DNA of 64,000 bases. It comes from Eucalyptus grandis. Lineage: Eukaryota > Streptophyta > Magnoliopsida > Myrtales > Myrtaceae. A program made the translations under genes and the position numbers. Position 1 is the first letter of the stretch. Every line of letters starts with the position of its first letter. This document shows, one piece after another, positions 9,008 through 21,285 of this stretch. The DNA lies in the NCBI RefSeq assembly GCF_016545825.1, contig NC_052614.1, forward strand, positions 62,851,034 through 62,915,033, given 5' to 3'. Under the pieces are notes generated by a model. The model was not told where the DNA came from. It ran no database searches and worked only from the letters and a program-made list of their open reading frames with translations.

Positions 9008-10278
9008 AAATATTTTCCATGGCTGTCTTGTACTTGTTTTTCTTTTTCCATTTACGAATCTCACATTTATATATCTTTTTTACGTGAGATTGACATATTG
9101 GGCAACACAAAATTAAATAAAATAGAACAAAAGTTGTCCTTCGAATAATTCTTATAAAAATCGGACATATATCAATAAATATGGAGCTGATGATCAAGCT
9201 TTTGGAGTTGGCCCAAGAGATCATTGGTAACATATTCTTAAGCTTATCAAAACGATGGCCACGCATATCTCCAAGATAAGCAAAATGTCCCCGTCCAGAA
9301 AAAAAAAAAAAAAACATGCTATGGATCTGCAAATTGATTGCTGCTGAAAAAACGGTATAATTAAAACCAATCGATTTCAATCCTTATATTCTCTTTCGGA
9401 TCTGAAAACCAATCGATTTCAATCCTTATATTCTCTTTCGGATCTGAAAAAGGGTTGTGGAGAGATAAAATCGAAGCATGCCCCGACTGTCTAATCAAGC
9501 TTTGAACTTGGCCTGGTTATGCCAATCATAAAACCGTATTAAGCTCCTGAACAATTAATTAAAGCAGGCAAAAGGAGAGAGAAAATCGAAGGTGGAAGGA
9601 GTTGACCCTCATCTGATTCTATCATTTCTATGTAGTCGCTTCGTGGAGGGTAAAGGAGGAAGTGATATTAGGCCCGATAAAAAGCCAACCCTTTTGCCAA
9701 CTTAAATTAATACAGGATAGTGGAATTCTGGCTGTTGTCTTGCTCTTCAAGTGCTTATAACTCATTAGTAAAGGATAAGTCCTCTCTCGAAATGAGGAGA
9801 CTCTCCCCTCTCGAAATGAAGAGAATTCTTTATACTGTGTAAGCTATGGTTACTACAGCCCTAACCCTAAATTTAACCACTACCATCCTTCTCCGCTTCT
9901 TAATTCTGTCTTCCCTCTTGAGTTTCGAGTGATTGTCATCTTCTTCGGAATTTCCGATGGGCTCTCACTTCCAGCACTACCTTCAATTGTATTTATATAT
10001 ACAATCCTGATTGTGATCTTCGGAATTGAAGGTGGGCTCAGCTATCATGCAGTATCTTCACCGTTTTCCGGTATCTACCTCTATAGAATTGCACACGGTA
10101 AGATTCAGTTCCCCTGTTTCTTCATAATTCTGGCTGTATTGACTGTCTTGATTTCTGCATGTCAAGCTTTGGAGAATCTGCCACTTTAGATGAATTGTAT
10201 CTGTGGCCTCTTATCGGTTCTTACTCAGTACTCCGTTAGACTACTGGGTTTTCTTGTTTCTGTTCTTCGTACGGTGGG

Positions 10279-11335
10279 ATGGCATCGGAAGAGTTCAGCG
10301 ACTCTGTGCGACTAGCTGCCTTGTGCTCCAGATTGGGTAGACTTACTACTGAGAAGACTATCGATGTCTGGGATGATGAACCACCTCCTGAAAAATTAGA
10401 AGAATGTAGCTTAACTTTAGTGGGGAGAATACTTTCTAATCTGTCCATCAACTTCCCTGCATTCCAGAGTACATTAAAAAAAGGCTTGGCGAACTGAGCG
10501 AGTTAACTTTTCACAATGAGAGGTTGGCCTATATGTAGTCAAATTTCAATTGGTTGCTAATAAACAACATGTTTTGGATGGTAGTCCTTGGCTCTTTTCG
10601 GGTCACCTCTTTATACTCAGGCCATGACAGCCTAATACTCCTCTCCATTGCTATGATTTTTCAACATGTGCCTTCTGGGTACAAATTTTCGGACTGCCAT
10701 TGGAATGGACTACTGAGAAGATGATAACTAAGGCTGTGCAAGACATTGGTCGGGTAATAGAGGTCCGACTTGACACTAAAGAGGGACCTACTGCTAGGAC
10801 ATGTTGAGTGAGGGTCGACTTAAATCTGCAAGACCCTTTAAGAATAGGTAAGTTGATTCGTATTGATGGGAAACTGTTGTGGCTGGATTTCTGCTATGAG
10901 CGTCTCTCACATTTTTGTTACTCTTGTGGGAAGTTGGGTCATTATGCAATGTATTGCAAGGAAATTCCCTATGATGCAGCTAAATTTGAAGCACGTGATA
11001 GTATGGTCTATGGTCAGTGGCTAAAGGCTGAAGTCAAAGAAACTAGTCTTTATTGGCAATCTTTCTATGCACCTCAATCTATAATAGATCAGTCTGAAGA
11101 TATTATGCCTGAGACGCCTCCATCATAGCTGCTGAATGTACCTCTTTTGCCTCCAGTGACTCATAACGCAGTAGCAACAGTAGCTCCACCGGTTTCTCCA
11201 ATCCCTCAGCAAACTACAGGAACTGACCAGCAGCATTCTCAGATGGACTTTATGGATGGGACTTCTATTCATACCGCGTCGATACCTGCATCAGTTAAAA
11301 TGAAGGGGCCTCAGCTACCTACTATGGATAATTAG
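10279..11335 (+). pseudogene. LINE ORF1 (DUF4283-like / CCHC zinc knuckle), degraded
   Basis: Begins MASEEFSDSV at 10279. Across several frames it shows the plant LINE ORF1 layout: a DUF4283-type region (GSPWLFSGH near 10582, then FWVQIFGLPLEW near 10672 and the IGRVIEVR block near 10745), then VRVDLNLQDPLR and an ERLSHFCYSCGKLGHYAMYC knuckle at 10898-10957 with all four CX2CX4HX4C ligands. The tail is proline/glutamine-rich. Stops at 10497, 10805 (just before VRVDL) and 11126 break the frame. Known role of the family: RNA-binding chaperone of the LINE ribonucleoprotein. Confidence 0.85.
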
Positions 11336-11538
11336 CTACATAGGAAGATTAAGACTTCACGCATGACTCCTAACATGAGTGTTGCTAAAAAACATAAGCG
11401 CTATACACCATATGACAAAAAAAGTTTACTTTTGCATGAGCTGAATGAAGCAAGTTTGATGGAAACACCTATGCTTGACATGGGAGAAGATCGCACTCAG
11501 GCTATGGTGGCTGGCCCTCAACAGCCACCACCACACAA

Positions 11539-14500
11539 ATGAAACTTATATGTTGGAACTGTCAGGGTTTGGGCAACCCCTTGATAGTTCAAGCGCTAAA
11601 GGCCATGACGGCCAAGGAAAAACCCAGTATCGTTTTCTTAATGGAAACAAAGAATAGTGAAGTGAAGCTTACTTGTATTTAGCGCAGTTTACGTTTCTCT
11701 AATGCTCATGTTATCAATCCTATTGGTTTGGCGGGAGGTCTAGCAGTCTTTTGGACCAATCAAGTATCCATTGCAGTGCTCCATTCAACGAAAGATTATA
11801 TTGATATGACTTATAGGGAAGTGCAGGGAGACCATACTATCCGACTAACTTGCATTCATGCTCCTTTTGATTTTCAGCTTAAACAACTCTTGTAGGATGC
11901 CATGCGAAGAATAAGTTCGGCTAATGCACTTCCCTGGCTTTGTGTGGGTGATTTTAACGAGGTCTTTTATCCATGGGAAAAGATGGGGAAAAGACCGGCT
12001 CATCGTTTTCGCATGCTATCATTTCAGCAAGTTCTTAACGATTGTGCCCTGATGGAGTTAGAAAGCAAAGGCTGTTGGTTCACTTGGATGAATAATAGGG
12101 AGGGTGATGAACTAGTGAAGGAAAGGCTGGACAAGGCAATGTGTACACTTGATTGGAGACTGCAATTTCCAAATGCTGATGTCTTCCCGTTACCTGCTAT
12201 GGGCTCTGATCATAGCCCTTTGCTTATCGATACTTCAACAACATATAATAGAAGAGGGAAGAATTTTACGTTCGAATCATATTGGAATGAAGATGAAGAA
12301 TATCGAAGTATCATTTCAAATGCCTGGAATTCAGTGCAAGTGAGAAGTTCTAACCTAACTCTAAAGCTGAAAAAGGTATCTTTTGCATTGACAAAGTGGA
12401 GTCGTTCAAAATTTGCTAGGGGTGATCTTAAAGTCACAGCTTTATAGCAACACCTTCAGGATATCATTAACCGGCGGCATAATAGTTTCAATGCTAATGA
12501 AGAAAGAGGATCTAAGGTGGATTTGGCACCAAGAAGAGCAATATTGGGCTATGTGCTCCATAATTCAATGGTTAAGGTGGGGTGATAAGAATACATATTT
12601 TTTTCATGCGGCAACTCTTCAGAGAAGGCAGAAAAACCGTATTATCATGTTGCGGGATGACAATCAGCGATGGATCCGTGATCCAGAAACATTAAATGTT
12701 ATGGCGTCCAATTTTTTTTCTGATGTATATACGACAATGGGAAATAGAGATTATGGACCTATATTACATCAATGCCCACAGGTTGTCACTCCAAATATGA
12801 ATGACAAGTTGTTGGAATTGATCTCATTAGAGGAGGTTCGCCAAGCTACTTTTCAGTTGGGAACTATTAAGGCTCCTGGCCCTGATGGTTTTAGTGGATT
12901 ATTTTATCATACTCATTGGGAGGTTATTAAGGAAGATCTCTTTCTCCTTGTACAATTTTTTTTTCAATTAGGAAGGATGCCTACCAATCTGAACCGGACT
13001 ATCATTGCTTTGATTCCCAAGTTGCCTCACCCTGAGAGCCTAGATCAATACAGACCGATAAGCCTTTGTAATTTTGCTTATAAAGTCATATCTAAGGTAC
13101 TTGCTAACCGCCTAACACCCTTGCTTCCTAATCTGATTTCCATGGAATAGTCGGCTTTTGTGAAGGGACGATAGATTCAAGATAATATACTAATCGTTCA
13201 AGAAGTTCTTCATCAGTTTTGGACCAGAAGGAGAACGAGCAGATTTAATGTGATAATCAAGACCGACATGAAAAAGGCCTATGATATAATAGAATGGGAT
13301 TTCCTTAACGACTACCTCCTCAGAATGGGTTTCCATCCAAGGTGGGTACACTTGATACTTCAATGTATAACTACAACGTCTTACAGTGTCCGCTTTAATG
13401 GTGAGTTACTTCCTTTTTTCTATCCAACTCGTGGCCTCAGACAAGGTGACCCTCTCTCTCTCCATATATATTTATTTTATTAGCGAATGTTTTATCTACT
13501 TTGATTACTCAAGCAGTCAACATGGGTCATATAAAGAGCATTAAATTAAATAGATGGTGTCCAACCTTGTCCCATCTCTTTTTTGCGGACGATGCAATAT
13601 TTTTCTTGAGGCAACCATTAGGGAATGTCAGAATCTGGCTAATCTTTTAAATTAGTATTGTCTAGCTACGGGCCAAGCTTTGAACCGAAACAAATCGGAA
13701 CTTATTTTTAGCAAGCATTGTCCTTTCAGTTTACAGGAAAATCTATCGTCTGAGTTCAAAGTATCGGTACTACAACGATATGGAAAGTATTTGGGAATTC
13801 CGTCTGATTGGGGTCGCTCTAAAAAGGAAATGTTCTCTTGGATTTTGGGGAGAGTACAAACTAAGTTGATTTTGGAAGGATGGAAAGAAAAGTTTTTTTT
13901 CTAAGGGTGGTAAGGAAATTCTTATTAAATCTGTCATCCAGGCGATTCTTCACTATGCTATGTCAATTTTCAAACTTCTTAAGTCTCTTTGCAAAGCTAT
14001 AGAACAGATCATTGCTCGGTTCTAGTGGAAGAATGATTAGAATAGAGCAGGGATACATCAGAAGAGATGGGATATTCTGAAGAAGAGTAAGGAAAATGGC
14101 GGTCTATGATTCCGTGATCTTATTGATTTCAACCGACCTATGCTTGGTAAACAAGCTTGGTGACTAATACAATAACCTCAAGATTTATGGAGTCAAATCT
14201 TTAAAGGACTATACTATCACTCTATAGATTCCCAATCGGCGGCTCGAGGACATAGACCATCTTGGGGATGGCAGAGTATTCTAGTGGGCAGGGATGCAAT
14301 TTTACCAAATGTTAGATGGTCAGTGGGGAATGGATGAAATATCAGCATTAGAGAGGATAGATGGTTACCAAGAGAAATTCTTGGTGGACTTGCGACTAGA
14401 GAACCAAAATTGGTGGTTGATCTCATTGATCCAATCCACAATAGCTGGAATTTATCTCTGATGAGGAATTTTCTAGATGATCAGATCATAGCAAAGGTTC

Positions 14501-15062
14501 TAACCATTCCAGTTAGACCTACCTTTGATGTAGATGAACTAGTCTGGACAGCCACCAAGGCCGGTCGACATATGGTGAAGAGCAATTATCATGCTCTGAC
14601 TTCCATTAGCAGCAACCATAGCAATAATACAACATCAATGTCTTATCAATATCCTAAGCTACTCTGGAAGAAAATATGGGCTATGCAGATTGCTCCTAAA
14701 CTTTGTATATTTCTATGGTCAATATATCAAAATGCACTTGCCACTACTGACAATCTGTTTAGGAAACATATTATTGCTGAACCTTTCTGCCAGCTTTGTA
14801 AGCAGTGCATTCCAGAGACAGTATAACATTTATTTATATTCTGTCCGTGGACTAAAAACATTTGGGCTCATCCCCTAATCTATCTAGATGTCAGGGCTAC
14901 AACGATTACTCGATTTGAAGTCTGGTTAACAGAAACAGCTGTATTGCATAGTTGCTTACCTGGTCTGGAATTACTTACCAATGTTTTACGGCAAATATGG
15001 AGAATGCGAAATGGTTTTATTTTCCATGGCCAATGTCTGGATTCAATAGTAGCAGTGGATAC
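11539..15062 (+). pseudogene. LINE ORF2, endonuclease and reverse transcriptase part, degraded
   Basis: The ATG at 11539 opens MKLICWNCQGLGNP, the usual start of the plant L1 AP-type endonuclease. Later motifs are WLCVGDFNEV (11937) and MGSDHSPLL (about 12201). The RT follows: LIPKLPHPESLDQYRPISLCN (13010-13070), DMKKAYD (13255), GLRQGDPLS (13434), and FADD at 13582-13593 with both catalytic aspartates intact. The zinc-finger reverse-transcriptase region (WKKIWAMQIAPK..C..C..HLF) is at 14665-14850. Stops near 11682, 11893, 12445, 13148 and 13481, plus frame changes, inactivate it. The frame continues into RNase H after the Copia insertion. Confidence 0.9.
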
Positions 15063-16001
15063 TGTTGGAGAAATCTTCTTGAAGTGTTTTGAAGTTGACA
15101 AATCGTTTCTATCAGTCTAGTCTGAAGGCTTGCAGACTCTGTTATTTAAAGTCTGAAGACCTTGGGACAGCCAGACTCAAGACTCAAAGTCTATCTTCAT
15201 TGACAGTCTCTAATCCGTTGAAGAAAGGTTATCCAGACTTTGGATGTTTCGTTGAGGATTTAACCTTATCAATTGGAGAAGATCTCATGGCTGGAGAAGA
15301 CATAAACGGAGTCCTTTGATTAATCGAAGATTGATTCGATAAATTGAAGATCCGGTGATTACCTAAATATTATTGGAAGGTTCGCTTATGGAAACCGAGA
15401 TCCTGATTGTATGGGCGAACATGATTGATGGGCTATCAACACGTTCCATTTATAGCTTGGACAATCTTCCTAATTGATTCCGTCCAACGGGTAGATTGGA
15501 GGAATTCCTTTGGTAAGTGCCAACGGGTATGATGGCATAAAGGAGTATATAAGGAAGACTGTCTTAGTTGTTCAAGGTGTGCGCGATAGAAGAATTCCAA
15601 AGTACGAAGCTCCTTTTTGTTTAGACAAATCCTTTGAGCGAATACTTATATACGAAAGAGAGAGTCTATATTTGTGAGAGACCTTGAGGAGGTGTGGTAG
15701 AACATCTACACCTTTGTGGAATCAAGGCAAAGGCGTGCTGTAACTTCTCTTTTGATCATAGTGAAATCCAGCCGGTGGGCTATCGGTGCGGAAAGAGTGG
15801 ACGTAGGCTTGGAATAAGCCGAACCACTATAAATCCTGTGTTCAATTTTCTCTTCCTTACTCTCTCTACCTCAATCGTATTTCATTTTGTTAATTAAGAG
15901 AGAATTTACTTTCTATTATATGCTAAGAATCGCTTCTGTATATCGTTAAATTGTTTAGGCACCTATTCACCCCCCTCTAGGTACTCATACTAGTAATATC
16001 A
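15063..16001 (+). repeat. 5' LTR of Copia F1
   Basis: Starts TGTTGGAG and ends AATATCA. A TATA-like 'gagtatataaggaag' lies at about 15541-15555. The sequence up to the PBS matches the 3' LTR closely; visible differences are small substitutions and 1-2-base indels (for example the 15110-15150 region). Confidence 0.95.
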
Positions 16002-16003
16002 AT

Positions 16004-16016
16004 TGGTATCAGAGCC
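16004..16016 (+). other. Primer-binding site, initiator tRNA-Met type
   Basis: TGGTATCAGAGCC, two bases after the 5' LTR. This is the canonical Copia minus-strand priming site complementary to the 3' end of initiator methionine tRNA. Confidence 0.95.
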
Positions 16017-16063
16017 CGTGTACTTACTTTATTTGAAGTGTTTTACTTCATAGTAAAAGATCC

Positions 16064-17750
16064 ATGGCTAGTATGCTAGCACCAGGGCTGATGGAAGGGC
16101 AAAGCAATACCGGACCACCCTACTTTGATGGAAAGGATTACAACATCCGGAAGAACAAGATGAAAGCTTTCCTACGATCAAAGGATCCTCGGAATGGGAT
16201 GTTGTAGAAAAAGGAATCACTCCTACCACCGCATCGGTCTCGAAAGAGGAAAAGAAACTGAAGAAACCAGCGGAATGTCTCGGGAAGAAATAATCAAGAG
16301 ACAAACACTCGATGCAAAAGCAATTTACTCCTTATATTGTGCTTTATCACCAACTGAATATAATAGAATATCTTCTTGTGGTACAGCAAAAGAAGTTTGG
16401 GACAGATTGCATATCACTTATAAAGGAACAAATCGAGTGAAGGAAACAAGAATCAACATTCTTCTCGGTCAATACGAAGCCTTGAGAATGAAACCGGGAG
16501 AATCTATATCGACATGTTTAGTCGTTTTACGGATATTGTGAATGGTCTTGAAAATCAAGGTCAACCAACCGATCCCATGAAGGTAAACAAGCTCTGCGTG
16601 GACTCTCAAGGATTGGAATCACATAAAGACTTCGATAAGAGAGACGCAAAGAATTATGCCACTATCGTCGACGAGCTAATTGGAACTCTTCAGTCTTATG
16701 AAGTGGAACGGATCAATGAAGATGAAGATCCAAAAGGTAAGAAATCCATTGCATTAAAATCAAATGATGATTCTGATGATACATATTCTGAAGAAGATAT
16801 AGACGATGAGGAGCTTGCTCTCATGATAAGAAGATTCAGAAAACTGAATATAAAAGGAAGAAGGTTCAACTCAAAGAAACAAAGCTTTCAAAGATAGCAG
16901 ACCAAGTCTGTTGATGATGAGGAACCAAATAAAGACATAGTCCGCTTTGAATGTAAGAAAAAGGGACACATCGGACCCAATTGTCCTCTTCGAAGAAGAA
17001 GAAAGGAAAAGCTGAAAGATTTCGAAAAGCTCTCAAAGCCGAAACATGGAGTGACACGAGTGTGAAGAAAGTGATAATGAATATGCCAATCTATGTCCGA
17101 TGGCACAATCGACTCGGACTGGATCGGACTCGGATAGTGAATTTGAGGCAAGTGATATTAAAATTCCTGTCAAAGTTTCTAAATATATTGATGAATTATG
17201 TTTTAGTCTTAAGACTTCTCTCAAAAGAATTTCCGAACTAAAAAAGGAAAACTCAGCTCTAAAACAAAAGGAAAATGTTTTAGTAGAAAGAGTTAAAAGT
17301 CTAGACTTGACTATTTCCAATCTTAAAGAAAATGGAGACAATCTTTCAAAAGAAAATGTCTTTTTAAAAACAGACTTATCAAATATATCAAAGAAATTTT
17401 CAATAGGGTCTGAAAAACTTGAGAAAATTCTTTCAAAGCACAAAGACCTTACTTCAATAAGTCTGGTCTAGGTATGACAGAAGAAACAATTCCCCGATTG
17501 ATTTCCCTAAAGTAAAAGAAAGAATTAAGAAAAGACTCTCGAGTGAGGTTTACAAAAATCACTTCAAGAAAGTCTTTGTTAAATGTAGGTAGAAATGCTC
17601 TAAAATGTTCAAAATGTAACAGTCCGGATCATTTTGAAAAAGAGTGTCCTATGGTTTGGAAAACTGTTAAGAAAATATGGGCTATACGCTTATGTTACTA
17701 ACACCAAAGGACCCAAGAAAGTTTGGGTACCAAAGAAAGCTTGAGACTCT
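16064..17750 (+). pseudogene. Copia F1 gag, frameshifted
   Basis: ATG at 16064 (MASMLAPGLMEGQ) opens the nucleocapsid. After a frameshift near 16190 come a UBN2-type region (LDAKAIYSLYCALSP, KEVWDRLHITYKG), an acidic stretch and a zinc knuckle at about 16943-16984, whose first cysteine position reads Arg (CGC) while the remaining C-H-C ligands are present. A lysine/glutamate-rich coiled coil spans 17160-17460. A second knuckle, CSKCNSPDHFEKEC, is at about 17610-17651. Several stops break the frame. Known role: virus-like-particle protein packaging RNA. Confidence 0.88.
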
Positions 17751-17751
17751 T

Positions 17752-20700
17752 TTTAAATGCAGGTCACCGTCAAGAGAAAGGTAAAGTGGTATCTAGACAG
17801 TGGATGCTCAAGACACATGACAGGGAGACTCAAAATGTTTCATAAAGCTTGCTCAAGTAAATGGTGGAAAAGTTTCATTTGGAGGAAACAACAAAGGAAG
17901 TATTGTGGGATTTGGAACTGTTAAAATTGGAAATCTCACAATAAGTAATGTTTCCTTAGTGGAAGGACTCAATTACAATCTTCTCAAAGATCGAGTCAAT
18001 TGTGTGATTTGGTTTCAAGATCTTTTTTCAAGAAGGAATATGTTTTGGAATCGGTAAAGACTTTACTCGAGTCTTTCATGGGTCGTAGACATGGAAACAT
18101 TTATCTTCCGGATGTGAAACCAAATGAATCGCAATGTTTTATCTCAATTCAAGACGAAGCAAGCTTATGGCACGAGAAAGCTTGGGCATGTCAACATGAA
18201 GCAATTAGCCAAAATCTCATCAAAGCAGCTTGTTCGAGGACTACCCAAATTACCTTATCAAAGACCGATCCATGCACTCCATGTATTGCGGGGAAAGCGA
18301 GGTAAGAAATTCATTCAAGCCAATAAATCATGTCTCTACTAATCATGTACTACGGTTGCTGCATATGGATCTCTTCGGACCAACGAGAACACGAGTAGTG
18401 GAGGTAAGAAATATTGCCTAGTAATTGTGGACGATTACTCCCGTTTTACTTGGGTATATTTCCTTGCAAGTAAGTCCGAAACCTTCTCGTATTTTGAAAA
18501 GTTTGCTAAAAAGGTTCAAAATGAAAAAGGCTGTGTTATCTCTTGTATAAGAACAGATCACGGAGGTGAATTTGAAAATCAAGATTTTACAAAATTTTGT
18601 GATGAATCTGGCTTTAATCATGTGTTCTCCTCTCCATATACTCCTCAGCAAAATGGAGTTGTGGAAAGAAAGAACAGATCTCTTCAGGAAATGGCTAGAA
18701 CTCTTTTAATAGAAAGCAAGATTTCTTCACGATTTTGGGCTGAAATTTGTTTCAACAGCTTGTTATATCATCAATAGAGTCTTCTTAAGACCTATTCTAG
18801 AGAAAACCCCTTACGAATTGTTCAAAGATAAGAAGCCTATTGTTTCATACTTTCATGTATTTGGTTGCAAATGTTTTATATTGAAAAATGCAAAAGATCG
18901 AGTTGGTAAGTTTGAAGAAAGATCAGATGAAGGTATCTTCCTTGGATATTCTACATCAAGCAAAGCCTTCGAGTCTATAACAAGAAGAGCCGATCGTGGA
19001 GGAGTCAATGAATGTCAAATTTCAAGACTCAACATAAGATGAATCAAGTTAGATTCATCAAGAAGAGTCTGAACCTGCTCCAGACCTTCCAAAGCTTACG
19101 ACTCAAGAAGCATCTCGGACTGGAAAACCAGCATCAAGATGTTCGTGAAGATTCAATCAAAGAGAGAGATCATCAAACAGAGACATATCAACAAGTAAGC
19201 TGGAAGCATAAGTCCAGTCATCCCAAAGATCTTATAATCGCGAAATTAATGAAGGAATTCGCACCAGATCCAAAAAGGCGAGAAGAGTCTAGTCTTTGTA
19301 GCTCTTGTTTCTGAAATTGAACCAAAAAGCATAGAAGAAGCTTTGTCGATGAAAGCTGGATTGAAGCTATGCAAGAAGAGCTTAGCATGAGTTCAGCATT
19401 AATGATGTCCGGCAATTGACATCCAAACCAAAAGGTAAAACTGTTATTGGAGCTAAATGGGTGTTCAGAAACAAGATGAATGAGAAATGAAAAGTCGTAC
19501 GAAACAAAGCAAGACTCGTGGCCAAGGGATATACGCAAGAAGAAGGAATAGACTATGATGAGACTTATGCTCCAGTAGCAAGGTTAGAAGCTATTCGACT
19601 ATTACTTGCGTTTGCTTGTTATAAGAATTTCAGGTTATTCCAAATGGACGTCAAAAGCGCCTTCCTAAATGGAGTCATCCAAGAGGAAGTTTATGTGGAA
19701 CAACCACCAGGGTTTGAAGACCCAAAGAAGCCGGACTCGGTCTTTTGGGCGAAGAAGGCTCTGTATGGTTTAAAGCAAGCACCTCGAGCTTGGTACGACA
19801 GATTAAGTAAGTTTTTAATACAAAATGGTTTTGTCAAAGGTAAAGTGGATACAACTTTATTTATCAAAAAGGAGAACAAAAGTTTCTTACTTGTTCAAAT
19901 ATATGTGGACGACATTATTTTCGGATCTTCTAATGAAAATATGTGCAAGAAATTTTCTAAGTCTATGCAGGATGAATTTGAAATGAGTATGATGGGAGAG
20001 TTAACATTCTTTCTTGGTCTTCAAGTAAAACAATTGAAGGAAGGAACCTTTATTTATCAAGAAAAATATGTTAATGATCTTGTCAAAAGATTTGGACTGG
20101 AAAAATGCAAAAAGACCGACATACCGATGTCAAGTTCTTTGAAGATAGACAAAGATGAAGAAGGGAAGAAAGTTGATCAAAAGCATGTACGAAGCATCAT
20201 TGGTTCACTCCTTTATCTTACTTGCTTCTAGACTGACATCTTGTTGAGTGTTTGCATCTCGTGCTAGGTTTCAATCGGATCCTAGAGAATCCCATCTCAA
20301 TCTGCTAAACGCATCATTAAATATGTTGCTTCATCATCAAGCATCGGTCTTTGGTATCCTAAGAATGGAGACTTTAATCTTCCGGGATATTCGGACGCAG
20401 ATCGGCGGTTGCGAGTTGATAGAAAGAGTACTTCGGGAACTTGCCAGTTGCTTGGAAGCAGGACGGTGTCTTGGTTTTCAAGGAAACAAAGCACTGTGTC
20501 TCTTTCAACAATAGAAGCAGAGTATGTAGCCCTGGGAAGCTGCTGTTCGCAAATTCTATGGATAAAACAACAGCTAAGAGACTTTGAAATTGAAGACTCA
20601 TGCACTGAGATTAATTGCGACAACACCAGCGCTATCAACCTCACCAAAAATCCAATTCTCCACTCAAGAGCAAAGCACATAGAGATTCGACATCATTTTA

Positions 20701-20855
20701 TAAGAGACCATGTTCAAAATGGAGATGTTTCAATTCAATTTGTTGACTCAAAGAATCAAGCGGCGGATATATTCACAAAGCCTTTGGAGAAAAATCAATT
20801 TGAGTCTATACGCTCGAGACTCAACATTTTGAGGTATGAGGATATCAAAGTCTAA
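17752..20855 (+). pseudogene. Copia F1 pol: protease, integrase, RT, RNase H (broken)
   Basis: Protease: WYLDSGCSRHMTG with the catalytic D-S-G at 17796-17804. Integrase: HHCC remnants near 18165-18290, then the catalytic triad with Asp at 18368, Asp at 18556 and Glu at 18664 (D-35-E for the last pair). [13 protein letters not shown] (about 19643), [12 protein letters not shown] (19765) and an intact YVDD at 19902-19913. RNase H: STIEAEYVALGSC and the C-terminal SRAKHIEIRHHFIRD..ADIFTKPL block, ending at 20855. Breaks occur near 18302, 18420, 18777, 19310 and 20231. The 19518-20231 RT frame is the longest intact piece. Confidence 0.93.
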
Positions 20856-21285
20856 AGACTTTCAGACTCAGACTTACAAGACTTTATCTGAAAGACAGTC
20901 TTGGTACGTTCGTCGACCTATAAGTCTTTCTCTCTTGAATCTCAACTTGGAAAGGTACGATTGTCGACTTGTGTTTAAATTGTTGCTATATTTAATTGAC
21001 GAAAATATTGCATCATTTCATTTTCAAAAGGGAAGTTATTTTTGAAATGGCTATTTTTGCGGAAAAGACAATTATTTTGAAAAGGCATATTTTTATTTCC
21101 TTTATGACGGTTCGTTTATCCCTCTTTTAACCGATCTTGAACTGTCGATTCCTCTTCACTTTTCTCTCAAAAAACCCTAGAAAGCATCGATCCTCCATTC
21201 CCGTTTGTCTTCTTCGCTCAATCCTCAAAAAGTTGTCATCTTTCCTGGGAAAGTCAAGCAAGGAATCTTCCAAAAATTGAGAAAG

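Larger units (their letters stand above)
6955..9763 (-). repeat. Dispersed host unit, copy B
   Basis: The stretch 6970-7130 is the reverse complement of 50400-50560 and 57400-57570, including the 'gattatcccacggtcgtta' block. The stretch 7380-7460 corresponds to 57070-57160, and 7730-7910 to 49680-49860 and 56870-57020. From 7790 onwards it parallels copy A through to about 9680. Copy B holds three later changes absent from sisters: a SINE (7481-7688), the 42-bp tandem repeat and a MITE (8555-9007). The LINE starting at 9764 interrupts the sequence that continues at 25281. Confidence 0.75.

Noticed and set aside
3478..9380. Similar minus-strand ORFs at 3478-3678 and 8967-9380 suggesting a conserved gene
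   Set aside because: The similarity follows from duplication of units A and B. The frames are not longer than expected, no domain is present, and the second frame crosses the MITE border.
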